64,000 bases of DNA. Origin: Pseudanabaenaceae cyanobacterium SKYG29. Lineage in GTDB: Bacteria; Cyanobacteriota; Cyanobacteriia; Pseudanabaenales; Pseudanabaenaceae. The notes beneath the pieces are model-generated. The model made no database searches. It was not told the origin of the DNA and worked only from the letters and a program-made list of their open reading frames with translations. This document shows positions 52,886 to 62,127 of the stretch, piece after piece (position 1 is the stretch's first letter; the number at the start of each line of letters is the position of its first letter). The DNA lies in contig JANWWT010000006.1 in assembly GCA_025055675.1 (NCBI GenBank), forward strand, positions 58,839-122,838, written 5' to 3'. Made by a program: the position numbers and the translations under genes.

Positions 52886-54331
52886 ATGACAGCAACAGTT
52901 AATCCACCAAAACTTCCCCTCAGGGAGATGTTTCGCCTTGGTCTGTTTCAGCTGGGCTTGGGTATTATGAACCTCCTCACCTTGGGTTTACTCAACCGTG
53001 TCATGATCAATGAATTGGCAATTCCCCCAGCGATCGCGGCGGGTTTGAGTGCTATTCCCCTGTTTATGTCCCCAGCGCGGGTGTGGTTTGGGCAGTTGTC
53101 AGACAGTAAACCTCTGTGGGGGTATCACCGCAGCAGCTATGTCTGGTTGGGTTCAGCCCTGTTTAGTTTTTCTGTGTGGTTAGCCTTGCAATCTCTCTGG
53201 CAATTGGGGGAAAGTTTATACACCCAGGATTGGTCTGCTTTGACAATTACTTGGTTGATTGTACTAGCTTTGCTGTTTGCTGTTTTTGGTCTGACCTTGA
53301 GCATGAGTTCTACCCCCTTTGCTGCCCTACTGGTGGACATTACCGATGAGGAAGAGCGATCGCGGCTAGTAGGGGTTGTCTGGTCTTTGTTGATGGTGGG
53401 AATTGTCATTGGGGCAATCACTGTTGCCCGCTTGCTGGGTACTCCCGCTGCCGAAGTGAACCCCAAAGAAGCGATCAGTGTCTTTAGTGATCCCATTAGA
53501 GCCACGGCGTTGCGGGGAGCGATCGATCGGGTGTTTATTATCGTTCCCAGTGTTGTGGTGGCTTTGAGTTTCCTGGCTACCTGGGGCATAGAGAAGCGCT
53601 ATTCCCGCTTTGGGGAGCGCATAGTCGATCGGGAGGATCAAATTGGGTTACGGCAAGCCCTGAAAATCCTGACCACTAGCCGCCAGACCACCAAGTTTTT
53701 TGTCTTCCTCATATTTATGACCCTAGGAATATTCATGCAGGATGCGGTGCTAGAACCTTACGGGGCAACAGTTTTTGGTATGAGTATTGGGGAGACCACG
53801 AAGTTGAATGCTCCCTTTGGTATTGGCACCCTACTAGGGATTAGTTTAAGTGGCTTTTTAATTGCCCCCAGCATCGGCAAACAGAATACGGCTCGCCTAG
53901 GTTGCACATCCACAATAGGGACATTGATTTTATTGATCCTAGTAGGAGAAACAGTAGACAAGAATTTACTGCGCCTAGTAGTTCTGTTCTTTGGTTTTGC
54001 CTCTGGCATTACTACCACAGGGGCAATTAGTTTGATGTTAGATTTAACAGCAGTCGCCACAGCAGGCACCTTTATTGGGGCTTGGGGGTTAGCTCAGGCA
54101 ATTGCCCGCGGGTCAGCAACCTTTTTGGGCGGGTTAACCTTAGAAATCGGTAAACAAATTTTTCCCACTCATCTTTTTCCCACTCCTCTGCTTGCCTACA
54201 GCTTTGTTTTTAGTTTACAAATTGTAATGATGGCTTTGGCTATTCTCTTGCTCAATCAAGTTAATGTCAAGGAATTCCAGGAAACTACTAAGAAGGCGAT
54301 TTTGGAGGTAATTGCCAGCGATGTAGAGTGA
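52886..54331 (+). CDS. PucC/LhaA-family transporter (chlorophyll-related MFS)
   Basis: A 481-residue membrane protein with about twelve helices. The PucC-family start REMFRLGLFQLGLGIMNLLT, LPLFMSPARVWFGQLSDSKP (here IPLFMSPAR...), and GYHRSSYVWLGSAL are present; EEERSRLVGVVWSLLMVGIV follows. In purple bacteria PucC and LhaA help assemble light-harvesting complexes by handling bacteriochlorophyll. Cyanobacterial members are thought to act on chlorophyll or its proteins; function here is inferred. The 3' end abuts the response-regulator gene without a gap. Confidence 0.88.
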   Translation: MTATVNPPKLPLREMFRLGLFQLGLGIMNLLTLGLLNRVMINELAIPPAIAAGLSAIPLFMSPARVWFGQLSDSKPLWGYHRSSYVWLGSALFSFSVWLALQSLWQLGESLYTQDWSALTITWLIVLALLFAVFGLTLSMSSTPFAALLVDITDEEERSRLVGVVWSLLMVGIVIGAITVARLLGTPAAEVNPKEAISVFSDPIRATALRGAIDRVFIIVPSVVVALSFLATWGIEKRYSRFGERIVDREDQIGLRQALKILTTSRQTTKFFVFLIFMTLGIFMQDAVLEPYGATVFGMSIGETTKLNAPFGIGTLLGISLSGFLIAPSIGKQNTARLGCTSTIGTLILLILVGETVDKNLLRLVVLFFGFASGITTTGAISLMLDLTAVATAGTFIGAWGLAQAIARGSATFLGGLTLEIGKQIFPTHLFPTPLLAYSFVFSLQIVMMALAILLLNQVNVKEFQETTKKAILEVIASDVE

Positions 54332-54715
54332 CTATTTCCAGTTAAGAATTCGGGCAATTTGTTCGGCGAGGTGGATAGCACTAAAGGGTTTAGCAATGAC
54401 CCCTGCCACGTCTAGCTCCTGGTAACGCTTATAGTCTTTGTTACTGACTTTAGCAGTGATGAGAATAACTGGTATGCCTTTTAATTTATCATTTTCCTTT
54501 ATTCTTTTGTAGACGGAAATACCGTCCAAGTGAGGCATGGACACATCTAGTAAAATCACATCAAAAGTAAATGTATTTAGAAAATCTAAACCTTGCTCTC
54601 CTGAATAGGTACTGACTACATTCCAACCCGCCAGTTCTTCCAGGGCGGCTTGAATAATGAGGCACATGTCAGGTTGGTCATCAATCACCAGTACATTCTT
54701 ATTTTTAGGTACCAT
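54332..54715 (-). CDS. Single-domain response regulator
   Basis: A 127-residue CheY-like receiver with no output domain. Acidic pair in VLVIDDQPDMCL, phosphoacceptor Asp in DVILLDVSMPHLDG (about D57), Thr in PVILITAKVSNKD and the conserved Lys in VIAKPFS. It presumably acts through protein contacts. Last gene of a three-gene operon with a MinD-like ATPase (6-base gap) and a TolC-type protein. Confidence 0.9.
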   Translation of the reverse strand: MVPKNKNVLVIDDQPDMCLIIQAALEELAGWNVVSTYSGEQGLDFLNTFTFDVILLDVSMPHLDGISVYKRIKENDKLKGIPVILITAKVSNKDYKRYQELDVAGVIAKPFSAIHLAEQIARILNWK

Positions 54716-54721
54716 ATACCC

Positions 54722-55528
54722 TCAGCGTCGTTGGAATAGATTTTTCAAAAAAGGATTAGCTTCCCCACTGCTAGGTTGGTGAATCTGTTGAGCGATCGCT
54801 TGGTAGGCTTGACTTAAAACATGGTCAGGGTAACGTAAATAGAATAAATCCCGACTTGCCAATTCCATCATTTCTTCGCTGTTGGGCAACAGAGCAGCCA
54901 CTTTCGCTTGATAGGTTTTTTCCACTTGTTCTTTTACTTGTTCTGGTATGAATTTAGCTGGTACACGATTGACTACTAACAGTAGACGATTGACATTCAA
55001 CCGACGGGCAATATCGACAATTACGGCTGTCCCCTGAAAATCTTGCTGGTCAGGGCGCAGTATAACTACTAGGGTATGGGCTAAGCTAAGGGACAGGAGT
55101 GTTTCTTCATTGATGCCAGGGTGAGTATCAATAAACAAATAATCTAATTTCAATTGCTCCCCTACCTTCTTTAAGCCGTCCTGTAGTCGTTTAACATTGT
55201 AACCGTCCCGTAAAATCTTGCTGATTTCCGAAATATCCATACTGGCGGGGATCAGGAGAATTTGCCCCTTTTTTGCCTTGATCGGTGCAGGGGTGACATC
55301 GTAGCTGCTTTCCTGCAGGGTACAGCGATTCCACAAATAGTCATTTAAGGTCTTCTTCACACTTTTAGGGGAAAGGTTGAATAAAATATGAATGCCCGGA
55401 GATTGAATGTCCGTGTCTATGATCCCCACTTTCTGTCCCATCGCCGCTACAGCAGTAGCTACATTAGCGGTGGTGTTAGATTTGCCTGTCCCACCCCGAA
55501 AAGAATGTACTGGTATAATCTTAGTCAT
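54722..55528 (-). CDS. MinD/ParA-like ATPase with atypical Walker A
   Basis: A 268-residue P-loop ATPase. The deviant Walker A reads SFRGGTGKSNTTANVA: the signature Lys of KGGxGK is Arg (R11), while K16 remains. Other motifs are IIDTDIQSPGIHILF (switch I), LFIDTHPGINEETLL (switch II-like, D-T-H-P-G) and VVNRVPAKF. MinD and ParA position cell structures using ATP-driven dimers on membrane or DNA; no C-terminal amphipathic MinD helix is seen. Starts ATG 55528, 4 bases after the TolC stop. Confidence 0.88.
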   Translation of the reverse strand: MTKIIPVHSFRGGTGKSNTTANVATAVAAMGQKVGIIDTDIQSPGIHILFNLSPKSVKKTLNDYLWNRCTLQESSYDVTPAPIKAKKGQILLIPASMDISEISKILRDGYNVKRLQDGLKKVGEQLKLDYLFIDTHPGINEETLLSLSLAHTLVVILRPDQQDFQGTAVIVDIARRLNVNRLLLVVNRVPAKFIPEQVKEQVEKTYQAKVAALLPNSEEMMELASRDLFYLRYPDHVLSQAYQAIAQQIHQPSSGEANPFLKNLFQRR

Positions 55529-55532
55529 AGGT

Positions 55533-57413
55533 TTATGGTGCTGTAGATTGTGCGGTAGCCCCGATCGCTCGTTGCAAAGCGGCAAAAGCGCGGTTGTAGT
55601 CTAAAATAGCACGGCTGAGGTTCACCTGCGCCTGGGTTAACTGAGTCTCCGAAGTGAGGGTTTCAATTTGCGTACCTACTCCTGCCTGGAAGCGGAGACG
55701 AGCTAAACGCAGGGCATTCTCCCCCTGTTCTACCACTAAGCGAGCTGCTTCTACATTTCTGGCACTGGCTTGCAGTTGGGCGTAGGCTTCCCTTACTTCC
55801 CGTTGGATTTGGTTCTTAATTTGTTCTAGGCGTAGGAGAGCGATTTCCTGGGACTTGTCCGCCTGTTCAGCTCTGTTTTTTGCCCTGCCCCAGTCAATTA
55901 AATTCCAGGTTAAATTTACCCCTAGGGCATAACCTGCTCCTAGTCCCCTAGCAGCACTCTCACTCCTACTATCAGTATTAGTAAATACGGTACTAAAGGA
56001 AGCGGATAAATTGAGATTGGGGGAGAGTTCCGCCAGGGCACGGGCTTTTTGTTCACGGAAGAATTGACTCTGCTCTAGTTGTTGCAGCAGTTCCAGGCGG
56101 TTCTGTAAAGCTAACTCGATCGTTTCCGCTAAAGTTTTATCCCAAGTTGCCGCCAAACGGGTCGGGGGATCCGCGGGTTCAGGCAGGACATTAGGGGGCA
56201 AATTGAGTAACTCCGCCAGACGACTAGCAGCTATCTGTACTTGGGACTGGGCCCGTACTAACCTTTGTAAAACGTTCCCCTGTTGCACAGAAGCACTCAG
56301 TTCATCAAATCTAGTGCCCAAACCTGCTTCCTTAAGGGCGGTAGCATCTGACCTACTGCGGTTGGCTTCCTTGAGGGCAGCTTCCTCAATGCGGATTTGT
56401 TCTTTGGCATCCTGCAGTTCGTAATAGGCATTGCTGATATTTAACCGCAAATTCGCCCGAATAATTTTGACTGCCAAATCGGCAATATTGACCTGAATTG
56501 CTGCCGCTTTGACATCTCGTTCCCGCCGCCCAAAACTGGATATGTTGTAGGAGACAGTAAAATCCGCCTGCACTCTGGTTGTGGGAGATGCCCCCCCACC
56601 GATAAGACTTAAAGCCTGACTTTGCTGTTGCTGGGCATTATTCAGTTCTTCTCGAATAGCTTGTAGTTGTTGTTCCCGTTGCATGAAACCGATCGGGTCA
56701 GCAAACTGGTCTGGCGCTGGCTGGGACTGGAGGAAGGAGAGCTGATTATTGAGTTCACCTATCCGTTGTTGGGCAAAGCTGAAATTGCGCAAGCCTTGGG
56801 AGCGACCAACCTGGGCGGCAATATCTTCATCAGCACTGAGAGTACGATTTAGACCTAAGTTAAAATCCAAGCTAGGGAAAAATCCCAGCTTAATTTCCTG
56901 TAAACTTAGTTGCGCCCGTTCTAATTCTTTGCGGGCAATTTTTAATTCCTGACTTTCTGCCTCTCCCCTGGCGATCGCTTCCTCTAGAGTGAAAGGGATC
57001 GTTTCTGGTTTGGCGGAAGCAACCTGAGTAGGTACAGGGTCGGAAGGGGATTTATTAATAATCGTTGGGTCGCTGCCACCCCGTACTATATCTATCTGCA
57101 CTACCTCGATCGGCATAAACTCCCCTGCCAGGATCAAACTTGGTTCGTATACCTCTAACCACCGACTATCAATCTGTTCCTGTAGTCTCTCGTGAGTTAG
57201 CAAAACTTGTGTTGCAGGTTGACTGCCCAGGGGTAGTTGCTCCTTACCTAAGCTCCCTATCTCGGCTCCCACTGGTAAACTCGGCTCGTAGATTGCCTGT
57301 GACCAGCTATCGATTTGCTCCCGCAGAACTAGCCTAGGGAATAACTCTGCTCTTCCAGCTCCCACCCATCCTAGCCAGAAGAGCGACATTCCGGCTGCCC
57401 ACCAACTCCTCAT
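55533..57413 (-). CDS. TolC-family outer-membrane efflux protein
   Basis: A 626-residue trimeric outer-membrane channel. Signal-like start (MSLFWLGWVGAGRAELF), a linker of about 130 residues with a twice-repeated QIDSWSQAIYEPSLPVG/IDSRWLEVYEPSLIL element, then two OEP repeats with long helices (SQELKIARKELERAQLSLQE; LARLRFQAGVGTQIETLTSE). The usual TolC is about 450-500, so the N-terminal linker is an extension. It would export proteins or drugs with unseen inner-membrane partners. First gene of the operon with the MinD-like ATPase and receiver. Confidence 0.9.
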   Translation of the reverse strand: MRSWWAAGMSLFWLGWVGAGRAELFPRLVLREQIDSWSQAIYEPSLPVGAEIGSLGKEQLPLGSQPATQVLLTHERLQEQIDSRWLEVYEPSLILAGEFMPIEVVQIDIVRGGSDPTIINKSPSDPVPTQVASAKPETIPFTLEEAIARGEAESQELKIARKELERAQLSLQEIKLGFFPSLDFNLGLNRTLSADEDIAAQVGRSQGLRNFSFAQQRIGELNNQLSFLQSQPAPDQFADPIGFMQREQQLQAIREELNNAQQQQSQALSLIGGGASPTTRVQADFTVSYNISSFGRRERDVKAAAIQVNIADLAVKIIRANLRLNISNAYYELQDAKEQIRIEEAALKEANRSRSDATALKEAGLGTRFDELSASVQQGNVLQRLVRAQSQVQIAASRLAELLNLPPNVLPEPADPPTRLAATWDKTLAETIELALQNRLELLQQLEQSQFFREQKARALAELSPNLNLSASFSTVFTNTDSRSESAARGLGAGYALGVNLTWNLIDWGRAKNRAEQADKSQEIALLRLEQIKNQIQREVREAYAQLQASARNVEAARLVVEQGENALRLARLRFQAGVGTQIETLTSETQLTQAQVNLSRAILDYNRAFAALQRAIGATAQSTAP

Positions 57414-57661
57414 CCCGGAAAATCATAAACCACCGTCAAAATCTTACATTAGTTCGGTTACACCAGTCTAGCTAGCACTTCCCACCTAGCTCCCCCTATT
57501 AGTTCAAGGAAATTTACATCAATTACAGTTAGTAACTTGATAAAAGTTAAGCAAAATTAAGAAACATTACGCTATACACCAAAAAATAAAGAAAACAAGA
57601 AATATACTGCCAAAGCCAATCGATCGGAGTAAAGATACTCATAGAGCGCTAAATAACAGCT

Positions 57662-60073
57662 ATGACAGTCGCAACCTTTGCTGAAAAGGAGACCCTCTCC
57701 CCCGAAGAACTAGAGAAAATACATGCCTACTGGCGTGCCTGCAACTATTTGGCAGTGGGGATGATCTACCTGCGGGACAATCCCTTGTTGAAGGAGCCAT
57801 TAAAGCCAGAGCACGTCAAGTATCGGCTGCTGGGACACTGGGGGTCAACACCGGGCTTAAGTTTCATCTATGTCCACCTCAATCGTTTGATCAAGAAATA
57901 TGACCTCAACATGATTTTCTTGGCAGGGCCTGGGCATGGGGCACCCGGCGTATTAGCGCCTGTCTATCTGGAAGGTACTTATTCCGAGGTTTATCCCGAC
58001 AAAAGCGAAGATGAGGAGGGAATGCAGAAATTTTTCAAGCAATTTTCCTTCCCAGGGCACATTGGCAGCCACGTCACCCCCGAAACCCCCGGCTCTATCC
58101 ATGAGGGGGGCGAACTCGGTTACAGTCTGTCCCATGCTTTTGGTGCTGTATTTGACAATCCTGACCTCATTGCTGCCTGTGTAGTAGGAGACGGGGAAGC
58201 GGAAACAGGACCCTTGGCAACAGCTTGGCACTCTAATAAATTCCTCAATCCTATCCGCGATGGTGCAGTTTTGCCTATCCTGCATTTGAACGGGTACAAA
58301 ATTGCTAACCCCACCCTGTTATCCCGCATTTCCCATGAGGAATTAGAGTCCCTCTTCCGTGGGTATGGCTACACCCCCTATTTTGTGGAAGGGTCAGAGC
58401 CGATGGAGATGCATCAAAAGATGGCAAGGGTGCTAGAGGATTGCATTACCCAAATTCGCCAAATCCAACTAGAGGCAAGGAGTACGGGCAAGCCCTTCCG
58501 TCCCAAGTGGCCCATGATTGTCCTCCGCACCCCCAAGGGTTGGACTGGTCCCCAGGAAGTAGATGGTCACAAAGTAGAGGGATTCTGGCGTTCCCACCAA
58601 GTACCGCTGTCAGGGATGCATAAAAATCCTGAGCATCTTAGACTCCTGGAACAGTGGCTAAAGAGCTATAAGCCAGAGGACTTGTTCGATGAGAACGGTC
58701 GCTTACGCCCCGAACTAAAGGAACTGGCTCCCAAGGGCAATCGCCGTATGAGTGCCAATCCCGTCACCAATGGCGGTGTCGTGCGCAAGGACTTAGTGAT
58801 GCCTGATTTTCGCGATTATGCCGTTGATGTTCCCAGCCCTGGGGTGGTGGAGGCGGAAAATACCAAAATTATGGGCATCTTCCTGCGGGACGTGATGAAG
58901 AAGAATATGCACAATTTCCGTGTCTTCGGTCCCGATGAAACAGCTTCCAATAAACTCCATGCCCTCTACGAGGTGACTAAGAAAGCTTGGTTGGCGGATT
59001 ATTTACCGGAGGATGAGGACGGTGGTCATCTCTCCCCCGATGGACGGGTGATGGAAATGTTGAGTGAGCACACCCTAGAAGGTTGGTTAGAGGGCTATTT
59101 GCTCACGGGGCGGCATGGCTTATTCCACACCTACGAAGCTTTTGCCCATGTGATTGACTCCATGGTGAATCAGCACGCTAAATGGTTGGACATCTGTCGC
59201 CATGAAGTGCCTTGGCGTTCCCCTATCTCCTCATTGAATATCCTGCTATCTTCGGTGGTGTGGCGGCAAGACCACAATGGTTTTAGCCATCAAGACCCTG
59301 GGTTTATTGACCTAGTTACTAACAAAAGTGCAGCTGTTACCCGCATCTATTTGCCCCCGGATGCTAACTGTCTCCTGTCGGTCACGGACCACTGTCTGCG
59401 CAGTAAGGGCTATGTCAATGTCATTGTCGCCGATAAGCAAATGCACCTGCAGTACCTGACGATGGAGGAGGCAATTAAGCACTGCACCAAGGGGATCGGT
59501 ATCTGGGAGTGGGCTAGTAATGATGACTGCGGTAAGGAACCGGATATTCCCGATGTGGTCATGGCTTGCTGTGGTGATATTCCCACGATGGAGTCTCTGG
59601 CAGCAACGGCAATCCTACGGGAGGAATTCCCTGAGCTGAAGGTGCGCTTTATAAATGTCGTGGACTTGTTTAAGTTGCAACCGGAAACGGAACACCCCCA
59701 CGGACTCTCCGATCGGGATTTCGATACCCTATTCACACCCGACAAGCCGGTTATCTTCAACTTCCACGGCTATCCCTGGCTCATTCACAAGCTCACCTAC
59801 CGCCGTACTAACCAAGAGCGCATTCATGTGCGGGGCTACAAGGAGGAGGGGAATATTAATACGCCTTTGGAACTAGCTATCCGCAACCAAATCGATCGGT
59901 TCAACCTGGTCATTGATGTCATCGATCGGGTGCCGAAGTTACAATCCCGCGCTGCCTATGTCAAGGAACGGATGAAGAACGCCATCATTGACAATCTCAA
60001 CTATGCGCGGGAGCATGGCATTGACAAAGAGGAGATTACTAACTGGAAGTGGCCCTACGGTCGCGAGTGTTAG
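57662..60073 (+). CDS. xfp: Phosphoketolase (xylulose-5-P/fructose-6-P)
   Basis: TPP-dependent cleavage of xylulose 5-phosphate (or fructose 6-phosphate) with phosphate to acetyl-phosphate and glyceraldehyde (or erythrose) phosphate, a carbon bypass to acetyl-CoA. 803 residues: [19 protein letters not shown]-like start ([19 protein letters not shown]), [22 protein letters not shown] motif [16 protein letters not shown], and [13 protein letters not shown]. Full length. Preceded by a 247-base AT-rich promoter region; ends at a strong terminator. Confidence 0.96.
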   Translation: MTVATFAEKETLSPEELEKIHAYWRACNYLAVGMIYLRDNPLLKEPLKPEHVKYRLLGHWGSTPGLSFIYVHLNRLIKKYDLNMIFLAGPGHGAPGVLAPVYLEGTYSEVYPDKSEDEEGMQKFFKQFSFPGHIGSHVTPETPGSIHEGGELGYSLSHAFGAVFDNPDLIAACVVGDGEAETGPLATAWHSNKFLNPIRDGAVLPILHLNGYKIANPTLLSRISHEELESLFRGYGYTPYFVEGSEPMEMHQKMARVLEDCITQIRQIQLEARSTGKPFRPKWPMIVLRTPKGWTGPQEVDGHKVEGFWRSHQVPLSGMHKNPEHLRLLEQWLKSYKPEDLFDENGRLRPELKELAPKGNRRMSANPVTNGGVVRKDLVMPDFRDYAVDVPSPGVVEAENTKIMGIFLRDVMKKNMHNFRVFGPDETASNKLHALYEVTKKAWLADYLPEDEDGGHLSPDGRVMEMLSEHTLEGWLEGYLLTGRHGLFHTYEAFAHVIDSMVNQHAKWLDICRHEVPWRSPISSLNILLSSVVWRQDHNGFSHQDPGFIDLVTNKSAAVTRIYLPPDANCLLSVTDHCLRSKGYVNVIVADKQMHLQYLTMEEAIKHCTKGIGIWEWASNDDCGKEPDIPDVVMACCGDIPTMESLAATAILREEFPELKVRFINVVDLFKLQPETEHPHGLSDRDFDTLFTPDKPVIFNFHGYPWLIHKLTYRRTNQERIHVRGYKEEGNINTPLELAIRNQIDRFNLVIDVIDRVPKLQSRAAYVKERMKNAIIDNLNYAREHGIDKEEITNWKWPYGREC

Positions 60074-60096
60074 CTAGTTTTTATTGCCAAACTGGG

Positions 60097-60118
60097 GGAG
60101 CCGCTAGGCTCCTTTTTT
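60097..60118 (+). terminator. Rho-independent terminator of xfp
   Basis: GGAGCC (60097-60102), loop GCTA, GGCTCC (60107-60112), then six T (60113-60118). It lies 24 bases after the xfp stop and overlaps the aat stop on the opposite strand by two bases. Confidence 0.9.
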
Positions 60119-60740
60119 AGTCTAGAAAGCAACATTTTTGCTTGATTGCCCTCTGCAGCAGCTGGCGGTATTCCCTATCCGGAATTTCGTAGGCACCAAA
60201 GCGGGCGAGATGGGGATTCATCAACTGGGCATCAAAGAGGAGAAATTGCCGTGCTCGTAGGTGCTCTACCAGCTTGACCATAGCCACCTTGGAGCCATCG
60301 GGAATGCGGTAGAACATCGACTCACCAATGAAAGCACAGCCGATCGTGATCCCCAGAATCCCCCCCGCTAATTCCTCTCCCTGCCAGGTCTCAAAACTAT
60401 GGGCATAGCCCCGCTGCCGTAACTCCCCGTAAATTTGCTTCAGTTCTGGCGAAATCCACGTATCTACCCGATCGGCGCATCCTTCTACTACCCGAGGGAA
60501 TGCCTGGTTGATCCCCACTGTAAACCAGTTTTGGTTGAGGGCACGACGCAGGGATTTGGGGTAGCGAAACCTCCCATCCAGGGGGATCAAGGTACGTACT
60601 TTGGTGCCGTACCATCCCAATTGCCCCCTTTCATCCGCCATGAGGAAGTAGCCCTGGCTATAGCCCGCTAAAATTTCCCCTATTTCCAAGCCCCGCTCCC
60701 ACACTAAAAAGGGGGATAAAAACACGCTCCCCCACGACAT
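60117..60740 (-). CDS. aat: Leucyl/phenylalanyl-tRNA-protein transferase
   Basis: Adds Leu or Phe from aminoacyl-tRNA to proteins with N-terminal Arg or Lys, marking them for ClpS-ClpAP (N-end rule). The 207-residue enzyme has [73 protein letters not shown] and [17 protein letters not shown]. Complete. Its stop lies in the xfp terminator region. Confidence 0.93.
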   Translation of the reverse strand: MSWGSVFLSPFLVWERGLEIGEILAGYSQGYFLMADERGQLGWYGTKVRTLIPLDGRFRYPKSLRRALNQNWFTVGINQAFPRVVEGCADRVDTWISPELKQIYGELRQRGYAHSFETWQGEELAGGILGITIGCAFIGESMFYRIPDGSKVAMVKLVEHLRARQFLLFDAQLMNPHLARFGAYEIPDREYRQLLQRAIKQKCCFLD

Positions 60741-60931
60741 ACTATATTGTTTTTGACGTTCAAGACCTTTATTAAGCTGGTCCCGTTTGAATCTGTACTC
60801 ATTCTGACGTAAAAATTTGCTAACCTGGGGATCACTTAATCTTTTTTTTATATTCCCCTAGAGGGATGATATTTTAGGTCAAAGTACTTAAGCCCTTGGG
60901 TAGGGATCGGCGTAAGGGGGCAGATTTTGTC

Positions 60932-60937
60932 TATAAT
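60932..60937 (+). promoter_or_regulatory. -10 element of rpsU
   Basis: TATAAT at 60932-60937, 28 bases before the rpsU ATG. A purine-rich AAAAGGA gives the ribosome binding site. The -35 region is weak. A stretch of T with a short inverted repeat (CCCCTAGAGGG) lies further upstream. Confidence 0.5.
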
Positions 60938-60964
60938 AGGAAAGCAATCTAGTAAAAGGACTGT

Positions 60965-61153
60965 ATGACCCAGATCATTGTCGGGGAAAACGAAGGGATC
61001 GAGTCGGCACTGCGGCGGTTTAAGAAGAAAATCCAAAAGGCAGGCTTAATTGCTGATGTGAGACGGTGTCAGCACTACGAAACTCCTGCCGAAAAACGTA
61101 AGCGCAAAGCCGAGAATGCCCGCCGCCGTAATCGCTTCCGTCGCCCGTTGTAG
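60965..61153 (+). CDS. rpsU: 30S ribosomal protein S21
   Basis: A 62-residue S21 with [39 protein letters not shown] and the basic tail. It helps 16S rRNA pair with the Shine-Dalgarno. The gene stands alone with its own promoter; its stop faces the AMIN-M23 gene with a 2-base gap. Confidence 0.95.
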   Translation: MTQIIVGENEGIESALRRFKKKIQKAGLIADVRRCQHYETPAEKRKRKAENARRRNRFRRPL

Positions 61154-61155
61154 GT

Positions 61156-61998
61156 TTAACTAGCAGCTACATCAAACAAAATATAACGCAGGGGTAGGAC
61201 TGCCAAGGGGTCAAGGAGTTGCTCCTCTTTAATAACTTCAAAGTGCAAGTGGGGACCCGTGCTCCTGCCAGTGCTACCTACCTCCGCGATCGGTTGCCCC
61301 TGTTTAACGGTCTGCCCTACACTGACAAACAAACGGTTGTTGTGGGCATAGAGAGTTTCCGTGCCGTCAAAGTGCCTAATCACTACTTTGTTGCCATAAC
61401 CGCCGTCATCCCAACCTGCTTCCTTGACTACACCGTCGGCAGCGGCAAGGATGGGAGTACCGATGGGAGCAGCAATATCAATCCCTTTATGTAGTCGTCT
61501 GTCCCCTGTGATGGGATGAATCCGCCATCCAAATCCTGCTGTTAATTCACCAATAAGGGGCCAGATAAAACTACTCTTTACCCTGTGGTGCAGAGCTGCT
61601 ACCTGGTTGGGTAACTGGACTGTCCAGTGTTTGGGGCTGAGGGGTGTTAAATAAAGGGGATCATTGCCGATCGGGAAATCGGGCGCAAATTCGACCACCA
61701 GACGGGTCGTGCCTGGTTCAGGTTGTCCCACACGCACTTCCTGGATAGCGTTACCAATGGGGCGTTTGACCGTAGGACGATGGAAAACTGTCCCTGGCAA
61801 ATCGATGACCAATCTAGTAGGGTCAGTAATCACCATCCCCCTGGGTTGTACTTCTGCCTGAGTGGAAAACTCAAGACGATTTTCTGACAGATTGAAGACA
61901 AAAGTTTCTAACCGATTGGATTTGGCAAGGGCTGCATCAGCCGCCATAATGGCTCCCGCACAGGTAGCAGAAACTAGAGACAAAAATTTGCGCATCAT
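61156..61998 (-). CDS. AMIN-M23 peptidoglycan endopeptidase
   Basis: A secreted 280-residue protein. Signal peptide about residues 1-25 (MMRKFLSLVSATCAGAIMAA), an AMIN domain about 27-125 (RLETFVFNLSENRLEFSTQA, DPTRLVIDLPGTVFHRP, RVGQPEPGTTRLVVEFAPDF) that targets to septal murein, and an M23 domain with HKGIDIAAPIGTP (HxxxD) and GPHLHFEVI (HxH). Zinc endopeptidase of cell division. ATG 61998 (MMRKF); an upstream in-frame start has no signal peptide. Confidence 0.9.
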   Translation of the reverse strand: MMRKFLSLVSATCAGAIMAADAALAKSNRLETFVFNLSENRLEFSTQAEVQPRGMVITDPTRLVIDLPGTVFHRPTVKRPIGNAIQEVRVGQPEPGTTRLVVEFAPDFPIGNDPLYLTPLSPKHWTVQLPNQVAALHHRVKSSFIWPLIGELTAGFGWRIHPITGDRRLHKGIDIAAPIGTPILAAADGVVKEAGWDDGGYGNKVVIRHFDGTETLYAHNNRLFVSVGQTVKQGQPIAEVGSTGRSTGPHLHFEVIKEEQLLDPLAVLPLRYILFDVAAS

Positions 61999-62127
61999 AG
62001 TCTTTCCTGTCGGTATGGGGACAAAGGCAGGCAAATTTGCCAGAAAGGGCACTGCCTAATCCCGTGTTAGCATACACCAAGTTGCCGAATGTGACTACTG
62101 TTTTTGGCAAAGTCAGGAGAGTAATGC

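Noticed and set aside
57547-57642. A 31-codon hydrophobic frame on the minus strand before tolC
   Set aside because: It lies in AT-rich sequence between divergent promoters, where Phe/Leu/Tyr-rich frames arise by chance; no ribosome binding site is seen.
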